Below are positions 21,797 through 34,409 of a stretch of DNA of 64,000 nt, in pieces. The translations under genes and the position numbers were made by a program. The notes beneath the pieces are model-generated. The model was not told the origin of the DNA. It searched no databases and was given only the letters and a program-made list of their open reading frames with translations. The stretch is from Toxoplasma gondii ME49. Its lineage: Eukaryota; Apicomplexa; Conoidasida; Eucoccidiorida; Sarcocystidae. The stretch is from NCBI RefSeq assembly GCF_000006565.2, contig NC_031468.1, positions 1,760,747 through 1,824,746 on the forward strand, given 5' to 3'. Position 1 is the stretch's first letter. Each line of letters starts with the position of its first letter.

Positions 21797-23153
21797 TGTG
21801 GAGGCTGGATAACAACCTGCGAACGTGCTTGAAAAAAATGGCAAACCACTAAAGACCGCTGCGAAGGACATGAAGCAGCAAGAAACAACAATGCAACCCG
21901 ACGATAAAAAATGAATCAGGTTTGCTTTTACTGGCTGCGAGGCACTCACTGCGTCCGTGCCAGGGACAGGGGGAGCGGCGCGGGCGGCGCGGGCGGGTGA
22001 ACGCCGCAGGCACACAGGCAACCGTAGGCTGGCTGGAATTTTTATCGGGGCCGGTTTGACGGATTTCACAGACAAGCTTTGTGTGTGGTTCTTTCTTACT
22101 TGAAAAGGTGGAAGCGGTTGTTAGTACATGTGTGGTGGAGGTCTCCTGTTTGACTACTGAGGTGGAGTCTCTTCAGTTTCGGCTGGGTTCAGCATTATGA
22201 CAACAGGCGGATTTTGCTAAACTACCGCATTCGTGCAGTTGCTGCAGGTGTCAAGTTCGGGGTGCCGGAACTCGTAAGACACAACAGATTAATTGTTCCA
22301 AAGAAAGAACAACTGACAAGTGCGGTGCGCCTTCGTCCTGCGTTTGTCTTCTACGGGCAGGCTGTGTTGACCGGCTACGACATCGGGAAAAAGTTTGTAC
22401 CACAAATACCGGTGTGTATCAGCAGTCAAGAAGTCTGCGTTGTATTGCGGAGGGTCTCTGATAGCAGAAATACACTCTGCCGCCTGCCCTTGTCGTCTGC
22501 GCAAGCACAACAAGGTTGTTGAATGGTGCCTGCACTTGGCTGCGCCCAGACTGTCGGCTACAGGAGTTTGAATGAATCCCAGCATCCCGGTGTTCTCTGA
22601 TGTGGCATCCTTTTTCTTCACGAAAAGGCGTTTGAGGCTCCATGTTTAAGCATAGGGCCTCTGTTAAGAGAATCCCTGTTCACGTCTTCGCGACGCTAGC
22701 TTAAGGCACTGCGGTACAAATTCAAACGCAGATCAACTAACCAACAGACGGATATTTCTTTACATATCTGCATAATTCCCACATGACCTTCTTCCCGAAA
22801 GGGCTGCATCCAGAATGCGAAATCCTTTTCTGCAAACTGGATCGGATTCATTCAGTCTAGGAGAATGCCCCCACATGTGTGTGTGTGTGTGTGTGTGTGA
22901 CATGGTCTGCATGTCTGATTGTCAACGGCAAGGCTTCTCAGTCCGCTGGTCTGCCAGGAATTGTAGGCCTTGTCGACGCAGGACGAAAGAGGACCACAAC
23001 GAGCTTCTGTCACAAAAATGGAGAGATACATCTCTCAGAGAGTTATGGATACCATGAGAGAAAATACCACTACACAGATGCATAGTCATTTGACGCTAAC
23101 CGGACACAGAAAGAGGTTAAAACTTCTGAACAACTTTACACTCGTCACCATGC
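21797..23153. other. Spacer between SRS copy 3 and the upstream pseudogene
   Basis: It holds the 5' flank of copy 3, with a GC-rich block at 21958-22000 (gcgcgggcggcgcgggcggg), and a (TG)12 microsatellite at 22876-22899. Short frames are unsupported. Confidence 0.5.
22876..22899 (+). repeat. (TG)12 microsatellite
   Basis: A perfect dinucleotide run in the SRS spacer. Confidence 0.9.
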
Positions 23154-24287
23154 TTAAAGAGAACCGGCCAGAAAAGCTGATATAACAGCCACTCCAGTGG
23201 TACCAGTTACTGGTTGACGATTGAAGGCAGAAAAGGCAGAGCTCGCCGATGATGGTGTAGACACAAACTCAGACGAATGCTATGCCTTTTGGGGCGTTGT
23301 TGCAGATGTGGGATGGGCGGCGCATCCCACAACGACGTGTTGGTCTTCAGTCGAGAAATCGGTCTTCGGGATAGCTAGCGTAACACGGAATTTTTTTTCT
23401 ATGCTCGTCCACCAGTTACTGTGAAACTTGTCCAGAATATCTAAATAGTTATTTGCGCAGTCGTCCAACCTAGCTGTGTCGGGTGCACAGTACTGAGTTG
23501 TGTAGTCTGTAGGCTGCATCGATCCGTCTTTACCACAGTCAACGGTGAGAGTGTTCTTCTCTTCTGACATCTCGACCTCCACGGCCTTCTCGTTGCTAGC
23601 CTGACCGTATGCGCAGCTGACAACATTTTTGTCGTCAGCAGAGGATGGTCTGGCATTCACGTTCACTGTCACTTTGCAAGACTTGTTAGACGCCGGAGCA
23701 ACGGTTTGGCATCCGACAAAGAATGTTTTGTCTGTTAGAGGAAGATCCGTTTCCTTTAGCTGGAGCGTCCACTCTTCGTGGTCCTTCTCGTCTCTGTTTA
23801 TTTGGGTCCATCCGAGCTCTCGACCATCTCAGAATATTTTGCCAGCGTCACGAATTGTCCAGGACCTCATTCCCGATCTTGCAATCGCCTGCACGCGAAG
23901 CCGGCGGTCTTGTAGTCTGTCCGTCGCAGACAGCGGTCAAACTTGCCAGCATAGCCGTGTTGTTGCCCTGCTCCTTGTTCTAACTATTGACACACGCCAA
24001 AGTAGCTGTGAGGGAACTCTGCGACAAAGACAGTGTCGCAGTAGATGGCGTGACATTGTCGTCTTCGGCAGCTGTACAAATGGCAACTCCGGCCGAGGTG
24101 TCCGTTTGGCTCTGGGCGCTCTCCGCATTTGACACCCAGTTCCCACGCAGGGCCTCCTCATTTGCCCCATTCGCAAAGGCTTTCTGGTCTAAAAGCAGCA
24201 GAACTCCACCCAAGGAAACTGCCATAAACTTCCGGGCCTTGGACCTACACCCGCCATAACTATGCTGCATCTGCCCGTTCGTGTCAC
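23154..24287 (-). pseudogene. SRS pseudogene with GTG in place of the start codon
   Basis: The start position reads GTG (24287-24285) followed by ACACGAACGGGC, matching the M(A)RTG start of the intact copies with ATG changed to GTG. The signal peptide and start of domain 1 are readable to a stop at 23980, after LTATLACVNS. The frame then shifts and another stop lies at 23829-23831. A long open segment (23828-23280) covers the end of domain 1, the NVNARPSSADDKNVV hinge and most of domain 2. It ends in a stop after the domain 2 VGC motif. A degraded GPI tail (TTGVAVISAFLAGSL) runs to 23154. The segment 23478-23678 is almost identical to intact copy 3, so this dead copy may still donate or receive sequence by gene conversion. 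Confidence 0.9.
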
Positions 24288-25562
24288 TGCGTAGGCTTGA
24301 ATGAAAAACCGAATCAATATCGTGAGAATATCCAGCATGTGAAAGCAGTACGACTTAAAACTAACATTACAGTACCTGAAGTTCCAAAAAATAAACATCA
24401 AGAGTGACTGGTGTGCCTGCTTGGCGGGCTGATCAACAAAAGGAAATCCAGAAGCCTCGACAGCAGATCTACTCGGGCTGGCGTGGCACGGCCGCATGCT
24501 CTTCTCGGCGGTCCCCGGCGCTGCCAAAATTACCAGTGAATCCGGGACACTTATGGACAAAACTTTGTGTTGTCACTCAAAAAGATGAGGATACACCAAA
24601 ACAGATGATAAAGAATTCTTCATCCACGCGAAATCTCGCACCATGGTTGGAGTTTTGCTCTTGGTGTGACACGTGTGAGGCCACGCGCTGGCTACGTTCT
24701 GTTACTGAGTCGAAAATCCTCCCGGCAAAGAGACGAACTTCGTCGTGAGCTGAGCAACCAAGGCAGTTGTAAGAGAAAATGATAGAAGAACTGTTCAGCG
24801 ACGTTTTAGCGTGATTTAGTGAGCTTCTGAGTGATGCGAACTCCTTAACCGTAACTCTGTAACAAACAGGCGGGCTTCTATTTGTCATCTAGACGAGCTC
24901 TGTCGAAGTATCTCTGCACTTTATCCCGTACTAAGAAACACTTTTAGTGTCTAGCGCCGTTTCTGGTTCTCATTTGCTTTTCGGGACAGGCTTGAATCCA
25001 CGCGTCTCCGAGTTTGCAGCCTGGCACGCCCAGCAGCTGGACTCTCGACCCGACTCGCCAGCTGCCAGTATGCGTCACACGGTCTGTACTTATACCGGGA
25101 GTAGACAGCACTCCAGCGGTTCACTCATGTACTGCGGCAACCAGAGTTTTAGGTTTTCACTTTTTGAAGAATCCGAAAATAAACGTCTGGAACTTCCAGA
25201 GAGAGTTCTGCGGCGACCGAGAGGAAACAGGACACGCTGCGAGTTGCCGACTGTTGGCGGCGGCCGGACGGAGGGTTCTGTTTTTCGCAGGGGTTGCATG
25301 CATCTTGGTACGCGATTCTTGCGAGACGGTTATTCTATAATCAGTTCTCTGCAGAAACGTCTCACCCTTTCTCCGCGTGGAAAAGTGATTTCAGCGTCTC
25401 GTGGCGACGGGTTGCGTCCGCAGATTTTGACCGCCGTCTTTTTCTGTGGTACGAACCGGATTTTTGTATCTTGAGCGCCCCGTTTCCCCATCCATTAAAT
25501 GGCCTGGCTCTGGGGAACGTGGCAGTCTGATCAGCGCATCTTCTCCCCCTTTCGGGACCAGG
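24288..25562. other. Divergent intergenic region between the SRS cluster and the corepressor-like gene
   Basis: The SRS pseudogene is transcribed leftward and the corepressor-like gene rightward, so the interval holds both upstream regions. A TGCATGCA palindrome lies at 25295-25302, about 260 bp upstream of the corepressor ATG. No coding region is supported. Confidence 0.5.
25295..25302 (+). promoter_or_regulatory. TGCATGCA element upstream of the corepressor-like gene
   Basis: A perfect octamer palindrome containing the GCATGC core associated with apicomplexan AP2 factors, about 260 bp from the start codon. Motif match only. Confidence 0.3.
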
Positions 25563-28500
25563 ATGGCAGAGCCCTCGAGCGAGGACGCTTCGGCCTCCCC
25601 CGAGTCGCATCTTCCGTCTTCGTCTGAACTCCACGTAGGTCTCGAACAAAATGACGTTTCTCACCTCCCCGCTGATCCCCCGGCAGAGTCTGAGGCCAGG
25701 CCTTCAGCGGACGTTCCGTCCGCTGCTGTCGGCGGCGCACCTCCGCTCTCGACTTCCTCCTCCTTCGAGTCTTCGGCTTCCTCGCTTCCTGGCGCCTTTC
25801 TGAGTCGATCTGTCTCGTCTGATTTGTACGATGCATCTTTCACCGTGGAGGAGGAGGACGACGACCTCCTCCGCAAAATGCATTTTGCGCTGCAAGACGA
25901 TGAGGACTCCGCCTCGACGGAGAACGCCGCAACGTGCGTCTCCTCCTCTATGGGGCTTCTCATGGACCCGAGTCTAGGCGGTCCGTCTTCCTTGTCAGGC
26001 GCCAGTTCGTCGGTTTCCACGGAGTTTTTCACCGCTTCTTTCGCCTCCAGTAGTTCTTCAGTCGCCGTCTCCGGTCTCGCCCCCTCTGCGCCATCCTCCT
26101 CGCCACCCTTGTCTTCTCAGCGCCAGTCGCCTCGTGACGGAAATGCTTTCCCCCTCGACGGGAGCGAGGAAGGCGCCAGTCCCTCCGACTCCGGCACCCA
26201 GGCAGGCAGCTCCCCCGCTGCACCTGCACCCAACTCCTCTGGCGGTACCACACCGCTGGGTGGCGGCCTGCGCGCGGGCCGCTCTATTGGGTCTGCATTT
26301 GCAGAAGACTCTTCTGTTTCAACTGCTGCGCCGGGTGGCGGACCGCGGCTGGACCGCCTCGGCTTTGCAGGTTCTGGAGATCCTTTGTTTCCTTCGCTTC
26401 CCGCGGCGAGCTCGCCACCGACGCAGAAGGACGCAGAGCGGACAGAGAACATCGTCGGCATGGGCCTCGCAGCTCTGCACAAGGCGCTGGCGAAGAAGGC
26501 GCAAGAGGCAGCAGCCAAGGCTCGCGAAGAAGGCAGCGAGACTGGAGTCTCTGCTCTTCCGACCCGCAACGAGGATTTTAAGATCGCCCCCCTTTCTGCC
26601 TGTTTCCTCAAAACCGAAGACAACCAGCCAAACGTAAACGAGGCCCACTCAGAGTCAGTCAATTCCGCGACAGACACGAAGGCGAAGGTGCCAGCAGACG
26701 CGGCGGAGGAACCTGAGACGTCCGCGAAAGGGGATGCGCGCAGAGAGAGAGAAGAGACGATGACGGCGGAAGCACACACGGAAAACGAGAAATTCGTAAC
26801 AGAGGAGACGCGAGAACGCGCAGGAAAAGAGGGACGAGAAGGCATTCCAGCAGACACTTTGAAAGAAGAACAAACCACCGCTACATCTGCGTCTTCTCCT
26901 CCAGTTGATAGTGTGAAGGAGGAGAGGACTGAGGCGGAGAGCCACGACCCCACCTCTTTGGAAATCTCCAAAGCGCTACGTCAGGGTAAATCCGATTCAG
27001 GTGACGATGGAGACTTGTCTCTTTCGAAAGACGTTTCTTTGTCTGTTGCGCCTTCCTTTGGTCTTTCTGCATCACTTGAAACTGGAGACAGCGACCGAGA
27101 GGCCCCGGTGTCTCCGAGCGCCAGTGCCCCCCAGTCGCCGCCCCCTCTCCCTTCTTCTCCGTCGGTCTCGCCTTCCTCGACTCCTGAGAAGCAAGAGGAG
27201 ATGTCTGCTTCCGGAGAGTGTTCGCTTGTCACGGATCCGCAGCTCTTTCGTCTCCTTCGCGCGCTGGAGCAAGCGGGTGGGGAGGTCGAGGAAAAAATGA
27301 TGGCAGAGGAGAAACATTTTGCGGACACAGCCGCGATGTTACTTCGCGAGTTGGACATGGAAGCCGAGGCCGCGGTCGGTCTCTCGGCCGGGGTCTTCTC
27401 CGGGGAGCGAAGCGGTGAAGGGGGGCCACCGCATTCCAGAGAGGACGGCGAGGAAGACTCGGAGGAAGAGGAAGTCGGCAAGAAGGTGGAAGGAGAAGAG
27501 GACAGAGAAGAGGAGATAGAGAACTGGGAAGACAAAGAGAAGGGGCACCCGCCGAGAGAAAAGACAGCTGGCTCTTTGGACATGCGTGACCTGGGTAAAA
27601 GCGCGCATCTCTTTCCATCTTTTTGCGGAACGAGCCTGTCTTCGTTCTTGCCTCTGCGAGCTAACCGGCACAGGAAACAAAAGTCAAAACACTGTCTTTC
27701 GAGGACTCCTGCGTATGCTTCTCTGCTGCGCAGAAAACGCCTCGAGAGGAAGATTAAGAGTGTGCGAGAAACTCTTCTCGCGGCGGTCGGCGCGGCGGAA
27801 GAGGACATTGGGATACTGGAGAAGGAATTTCAGAATGTCGCGGAGTGTGAGATTTCTCCATTTCCCTCTGCGAACGAGATCGGTCTGCCCCCCTACTGCT
27901 TCGCCCCCGCCTTCGAGGGCCTTCCGAGTGTCGGGGGCTCGCGGGGTCTCTTCGCGCTTCCCCCAGGAGTCTGCAGGCCGGACCGCGGAGACAGCGCGTG
28001 GTTGCCGCCCTCGGCCTGGCCTGCTGCTTTCAACAACCTCCCTTTGACTTCCGTTGTCTCCGAAAGTATTGTCTCTTCTCTGCCTTCTTCGCCTCTCGCC
28101 TCCACCTCGGGGGGCGGACTCCTCGGCGCGGATGAAGACCAGGGCGACGCCGCAGCGGGAGACACCGGCCCGCAAAGTCACCGACTCGCCCCGAGTGCGG
28201 CCTCGCGCTCGCGGGTGGCCTCGCGCCTGTCTCTTTTGCTTCCTTCGATCACCTCGGACTCGAGCGCCAGGTGCCCCACAGATTTTGGCTTCGAAGCATG
28301 TCCGAACACACCAGACGGGGCCAGCGCGAGCGGATTTCTTAGGCCCGCGAGCTCAGCCTTTCCCCGGGGCGGTGGGGATCAGCGGAACGCGCCAGGACTG
28401 GTTTCGGAGACTCTGCAGGAGGCGACTCGCACCGTCACGGGGGACGGATCCGAGGCGGGAGGGGGGTGCCATGGGGCCCTGGCCCAAGATCCATCTGGCG

Positions 28501-31500
28501 AGGGGACAGACACGAACGATGAAGAATGTGACGACATCCGCCTGAGTGTCGGGGATGAAGGGAGTTCATGTTCTCTGTCTTCGGCTTCCTTGGCGGTTCC
28601 CGGGGAAGGCGTTTCGGACTCTAGAAAACCAAAGCGCTCGAGGTCGCTCGAGGTCCTTCCGGGGGCGTCACGCCCCGAGGCCCCGGGCGACTCGTCGCCA
28701 TCTCTCGCCCCAGGCGAGACTGACTCCGAGGAGACACTTTGTCTCCTCCCAGGCTCCGCCTTGGAGGCCCAGGATTCTGGTGAAGACCTCCGAGGCGCCT
28801 TGGCGCAGCCGCACTCGCCGAGTGCGGAGAGCCGATCCGAGGAGGCCCTGACCGTCGCGGCGCTCCTCGGAGGGTACCCTTCTGGCGGACCAGCTGGCTC
28901 CGGGGCTCCGCATGGTTTTGCGGCCGTCTCTGCGGCGTTCAACTCCTGCGGAAACGACTCATTGCTTAGCGGCGGTTTTGAGGCCCAGGGCGAGGCCGCG
29001 AGCGAAAGGGGCGACGGTTTCCTCCTGAGTGCATGCAGCAGCGCGGGACGCTCTGGAGCCCTGGCGAAGGGCAAGGGCCTCGCGACGGGGCCGCGGGCCG
29101 CGGGGGGCGGTAAGAAGCGTGGCGGGCGCGCGGCGACGGCGCGGGCAGGGGCAGATTGGGTGGAGGCGGACAGAACGGCCAAGCAGCAGCGTCTGCCTCT
29201 CGAGTTGTTCTCCCTCGCGACGAAGCACACGCATGAAGAAGCGTACATTCGCGCTGCAGCTTCCTTTTGGGAGAAAACGAAAAACTGGGAAGCGTCCAAC
29301 GCAGGTGGTGACCGTTGTTCTCCGGAGAGGCCTTCTGGAGAAAACACCAGCCACGACGGGTCTGTTAATATGGGGTCGTCTCTGTCCTGTTCAGGCGCCT
29401 TCTACGCTCCGGTGCCGCCGGCCCTCCCGGCGCTCTTCCTCGCGGCGCAGCAGCTGCAGCCGGCGGTGGGGTCCGACGGGATCCGGAGAGGTCCGTGGCT
29501 GTCGCATGGCGAGGATATTTCTGCGGGGATTCGGGTGACAAATCGACGACGGGCGCTTGTTTCGCTTCTCGAGTTTCTCAGAGAAGTCGCGCAAGTCGCC
29601 ATTGTTCAAGTACGCGAGCCTCTCAGTCGCCTAGGAGACGGCCCGAGTCTCGCCTCAACCGTCGCCGCTGCGACCGCAGTCGCCGCGAGTGTGGGGGGCG
29701 TGTCTCCGCGAGTGGCCGGAGGGGCCGAGAAGAGCCCAGGTGTCTCTGGGGGCGACGACGAGGGCGGGCAGGACTCCCGGGAGTTGGGCGAGGACGGCAA
29801 AACCGACAGTGTGTGTGAAGAAGACCGGCGGGGGTCGCGGGGCGCGGTCTCGCATGCCGACGGGGTCTGGGGCTCCAAAGCCTCTCGGGCGGATCCTGCG
29901 TCCCAGCTGGTGTCCTCCTCGGGGGAGAGGCGAGAGGCTTTCATCTCTTGCTTTCCCTCGCCTTTTGCAGCTTCTTCTCTGTCGCCTTTCGCCGCGCTGC
30001 CGCAGAGCCCCGCGGTCTGGTTCGACCCGCCGGTCCCCGCGACCGTCTGGGGGGGCGAGGTGACGAGCGGCGCCTCGGCAGGCTGGCTGGGCTCCAACTC
30101 TGCCTTGGGTGCGTCCGCGCTCTCGGAGCGAGAAGGGACGTTGGGGAAAGGCGAGGGGAGGGCGGGGCCTGTGGGGCAGAAGGCCGGGCCGGTGGGACCT
30201 GCTGCGGGCGGCTCCGCTCTCGCCGAGGAGGACGAGGGCGGCCGCAGCGATGAAGAGAGGCGGTGGGCTTCTCTGCCTGGGTTTGGAGGCGGCAGCGTGG
30301 AGCGGGTGGTTTTGTACGTGAGAAGGGACGGTGTGCCTGCGGAATGGCTGCGCGAAATGCCCTTTGAGTGCAAGCTGCAGCTCGAGGTCGAAGCGGAAGA
30401 AGAGGGAGAAGGGGGAGAGCCGCGGATACGTCATGGAGGGGAGGCAGACGTAGAGAAAGAAAGAAGGGAGCAGCGCAAGGACTCGAGTCACGGAGAAAGT
30501 GAACAAGGAGACAGACCGGAGACAACGGAGAACAAGACAGAGGGAACGGAGAGAACGGGGGCAAAGGCGCCCTCGCCTCTCTGCTTGTTGGGTTCAGATG
30601 CCGGGAGTGGAGTTTCGAGTGAAGGAAAGGAAGGGAAGGACGATACCTCAAGCGACAGAGAAGGACGTTTGGCTCCGCGTGAAGCACAGGAAAAGCAGCT
30701 TTTGCCATCTTTGCAGGATCCGCGATTTTTCTCTTCTGCGAGTCTCGTCCGATGCAAACCCCCGTTCCTGCGACCGCCAGTTTCCTCTCCTCCCTTTCCG
30801 CCGCAGTGCCGCATCCCCAAGTGTACTTGCTGTGTCGAAGTTTCAGAGGGGAAATCTGCTTCCCAAAGGGCCTCTTCCGCTGCTGCGCCTACTGGGCCTC
30901 TCACCTCGTCGCCCTCGCTGAGCTGCTCTGACGGCGCCCCCTCCAGACCAAGCAAACGAAAGAGACCAGACGAGGAACGAGGCGCCGATGCGCGGACCGG
31001 AGACCAAGAAAAGCGAAGGAAAAAGAGCGAGGAAGAAGAAAACGAAGAGGAGGAAGAAGGTGGACGAGGAAACAGAAGGGAAAAGGATGCGTATTTTGTG
31101 ATGGACGATGCTCTTGCGTTTTTAAGCCGTGTAAGGCGAGGACAGCGCGAGGCTCTTCTCCAATTTCAGAAGCAAGCATCCGAGCTTTGCATGCAGTGTT
31201 TCCCAGACGAAGCAACTCCCAGGAGTTGCCGGAGAGAAGATTCTCTTTCAGTTCGCGAAAGATCTCCTCCTCTCAAAAAGTTGAGTGACGAACCAAGCGG
31301 CACAGCGTCATCTTCATCGTCCTCGTCATCTTCATCAACTTCATCGTCTTGTGCTTCTTCTCTGAGACGTTGGTGGGGATCTTTGAGAGCTTTAGGTTTG
31401 CCTGTGTCGGATGTTGTGCAGGCGATTTCGATCGCCGAGAGGGAGGAGCGTTGGGCGAAGACGCCTTCGAGACACTTGCGTCTCTCGGTCGACAGCTTGG

Positions 31501-34371
31501 TCCGCGATCGCGGGAAGGAAGAGTTTGTCGAGCTCGCGTTTTTCCTGCCCCACAAGCCGAGCACTGTGGAGCCTTGGCAGGTCGCTCTGGAGCTGTCGGA
31601 GGAGGATTTCGCCGCCGACAGACTCGCGTCGGAAGTGGATGGTTCCGCGCACCCGCGCCGCTTCAGCCAGGCAGAGGGGGAGAAGGCCGAGGGTGCAGGC
31701 GCCGCGCCTGCGACTCCGAGAGCGCCTTTCTTTCTCGCGACGGAGACAGCGAGAGAGGCCGAGGTCGAAACGGAGAGGGACGTGGAGAGTGGAGGCCGCG
31801 GGAGTTCGCGGGAGAGGACCGAGGAGGAAAGAGAGAAGGGAGAGGCTGCGTTCGAGGGCGACTCGAGGTCCGAAGGCCCTTCGGGGAAGGGTATCAGGGG
31901 GCGCGCAGGCAGAGGCGGGCGCGGCGGGAAGAACAAGACGACAGGAAAGAGGAAAGAGCGAGAAGAAGAGAGAGATGACAGAGAAGAGAAAGCGAAGAAC
32001 AAAACTGGAGCTTCGGAAAGCAAAACCGGAGGTTCAGACAGGTCACCCTCTACTGTCTCCGGGGAAGGCCGTGGCGGTAGGGGGACAGAGACGCCGAGGG
32101 AGTTTTCTCTCTTGGCAGTCGTGGAGAACTTCGAGAAAAACTGTTCAAAGCAGGACGGCGACGCGGTGCCCGGACCTGCAGGTATCCGGCGTGTCTGGCA
32201 GGTGTTGGCGCAGAGAAAGGCGAAAATGCAAAGTCTTTTCCGTCAGCAGAAACGTCTTTGTCGAGCTCTCTTTAAGTCTTGGCGCAGGTGAGTGGCGAGA
32301 GCCGAGAAGGGCGGGAGTCGAGTTGGGCAGGAGGCACTCGAAAAGGAGGTAGAGAGAGGCCTGTGACTGACTGTTCGCTCTCGTTTTTCGGGAGAGTGTG
32401 GAGTGTACAGAGATCTCGTTCAGCTGTTTGATGAAGTCTTTGGAGGGAAGTGTAGAACGGTAAGAGGTAGTCGTACAGAGCAATGAGATGCGTGACGAGA
32501 GGGGAAGAAGCTTCGTTTTCATTTTGAGTCATAGACTTGAACAGGACCGTTTCAACAGAAACACGCGTTTTTTCTTGGACATCCTTGCAGACAGTCCGCC
32601 TTGCCGTGTCGATGTTCGCTCTCTCTCTCTTTTGTATCTACGAGTGATGGACAGAGAAACCGTCGACGACGTCTGTTTTCCTCATTGTTTCTCTTGGTCT
32701 TTTGCTCTCACGCACCGCCTTCGTTTGCGTCTGAACTCCCCTCACCTTTCCTCTTTGGCTTCCGTGAGTCCGAGACGCTCTGAGTGGGGAGTGCCCCTCA
32801 CCATGCGCTCGTCGTCTGTCTTCCTCGTCCACATGCGTCTCCCACCGCGCCTTTGGGCCTCTGGGCCTCTGTCTCTCTTCTGTGGCACTCTCGCCGCTCT
32901 CTGTGCTTCAGAACGCGCTTGGCGGCGGAGCGGCTGCGGATTTCGGAAGGAGACGCTTTCGCCTGGGGGGTGCTGCCCGTCCGGGCGCTCGACCATCCCG
33001 AGCAGCTCGTGTCTCTTCCCGCCGGTTTTCGCACCGGGAGTCGCTGGGCGCCGTACCAGAGCGGCTGCGAGCTGGCAGAAGCGGCTACTGAGGAAGAGAA
33101 GAGAACTGCAGGCGAGGGATCGCGACGCAGCGCGCGAGGGCAGGAGTGTGCGACCTCCGTCACTACTTCAGGCTCCGGCTCCGGCGCGGCGGGCGGCACA
33201 GATCGACAGCGAGCGAAGGAGGAGGCGGCGAGTCGCGAGTCGAAGCGCGAGTGGATGCAGGCGAACTACGCGAATTTGACAGGGCCGGGAGTCTTTTGGC
33301 GCGACTCGTGTCTCTTCTCTCTGGGGCAGAGCGCGCGACAGCGACTCGACCGACGCTCCGAGCAAGGCCCGGGCGTCTATCCCCTCGACCTCATCGAGAA
33401 AGACCTCGACTTTGCGATTCTGGACATCGAGCGAGCTGTCTCCTTCCACGATCGATCCTCTCTGGTACGGAGAGGAGCACCGGCAGTCGAGGGCCTGCAC
33501 GGGGAGCAGAGGGGAGAAGACGAGAGAAAAGAAGACAAGAGAAAAGAAGAAGGAAAAGAAGAAACCAGGAGAGGCAGAGCGGGAAGGAAAGCCGGGCACA
33601 CACAGGGAGCGAGAGACGCTGGGGAGGAGGACGTATGAACTTCAGAAACGCAGGAAACAAAACAAACGAGAAGGTCGACGCCTGCAGATCAGGCGTCCAT
33701 CGTCTCTGCCAAGAGTCCCAAGTGGTGCTGGGGCGACTTGGGCTGCAAGAGACTTTTATGCTCGGTGTTTGTGGAACTCTTTCTCAGTTCTCCCAACCTC
33801 ACAAACGCCTGCTCTGCTGTCTCTGTTGTGGAGTGTCTCGTCTGGTCTGCTCTGTTTGAAAGATGAAGAGGTTTCAGCGAGAGACTTTTCTGTTGTGGTT
33901 TCGCAGCTGAAGGATGTAGCGCAGGTGGAACTGGAGAAGAAAACCGCGACGGTCTGGGCAGAGGCGGAGGCGCGAACGTTCGTAGAGAAATTTCTCATGT
34001 ACCCGAAGAACTTTGAAAAAATTGCTTCTTATCTCGACGGAAAAAACACCAAAGACTGTGTGGTAAGCGCGCTGAGTGTGCGGCAGCCAATGCAATTGAG
34101 AAAAGAGATTTGCTCTCTTTCCTCGTTCTTCTCTCGCGAAAAAAACGCGTTCCTCTCTCCTCCTGACATGCACCCCTGCCAGCTGTTGTCTGAGTCGCGG
34201 AAGAGAACTGCAGCTCTTCGCAGCAGTTCATTCCTTCACAAAGAAGAAGCGAAGGTCCTTCGCTTCCTCCTTCTATTCCATCGAGAACACAACGAATGCT
34301 GTGGAGCCTCAAGTCGAGTGGTAACCGAAATCCATGTATTTTTATATACATACAAATATATGCACATATAC

Positions 34372-34409
<38 letters not shown>

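Noticed and set aside
26117..26971. Long minus-strand frame (284 codons) opposite exon 1 of the corepressor-like gene
   Set aside because: It is a shadow of the biased codon use of the real plus-strand exon, with no domain, and many similar antisense frames line both giant exons.
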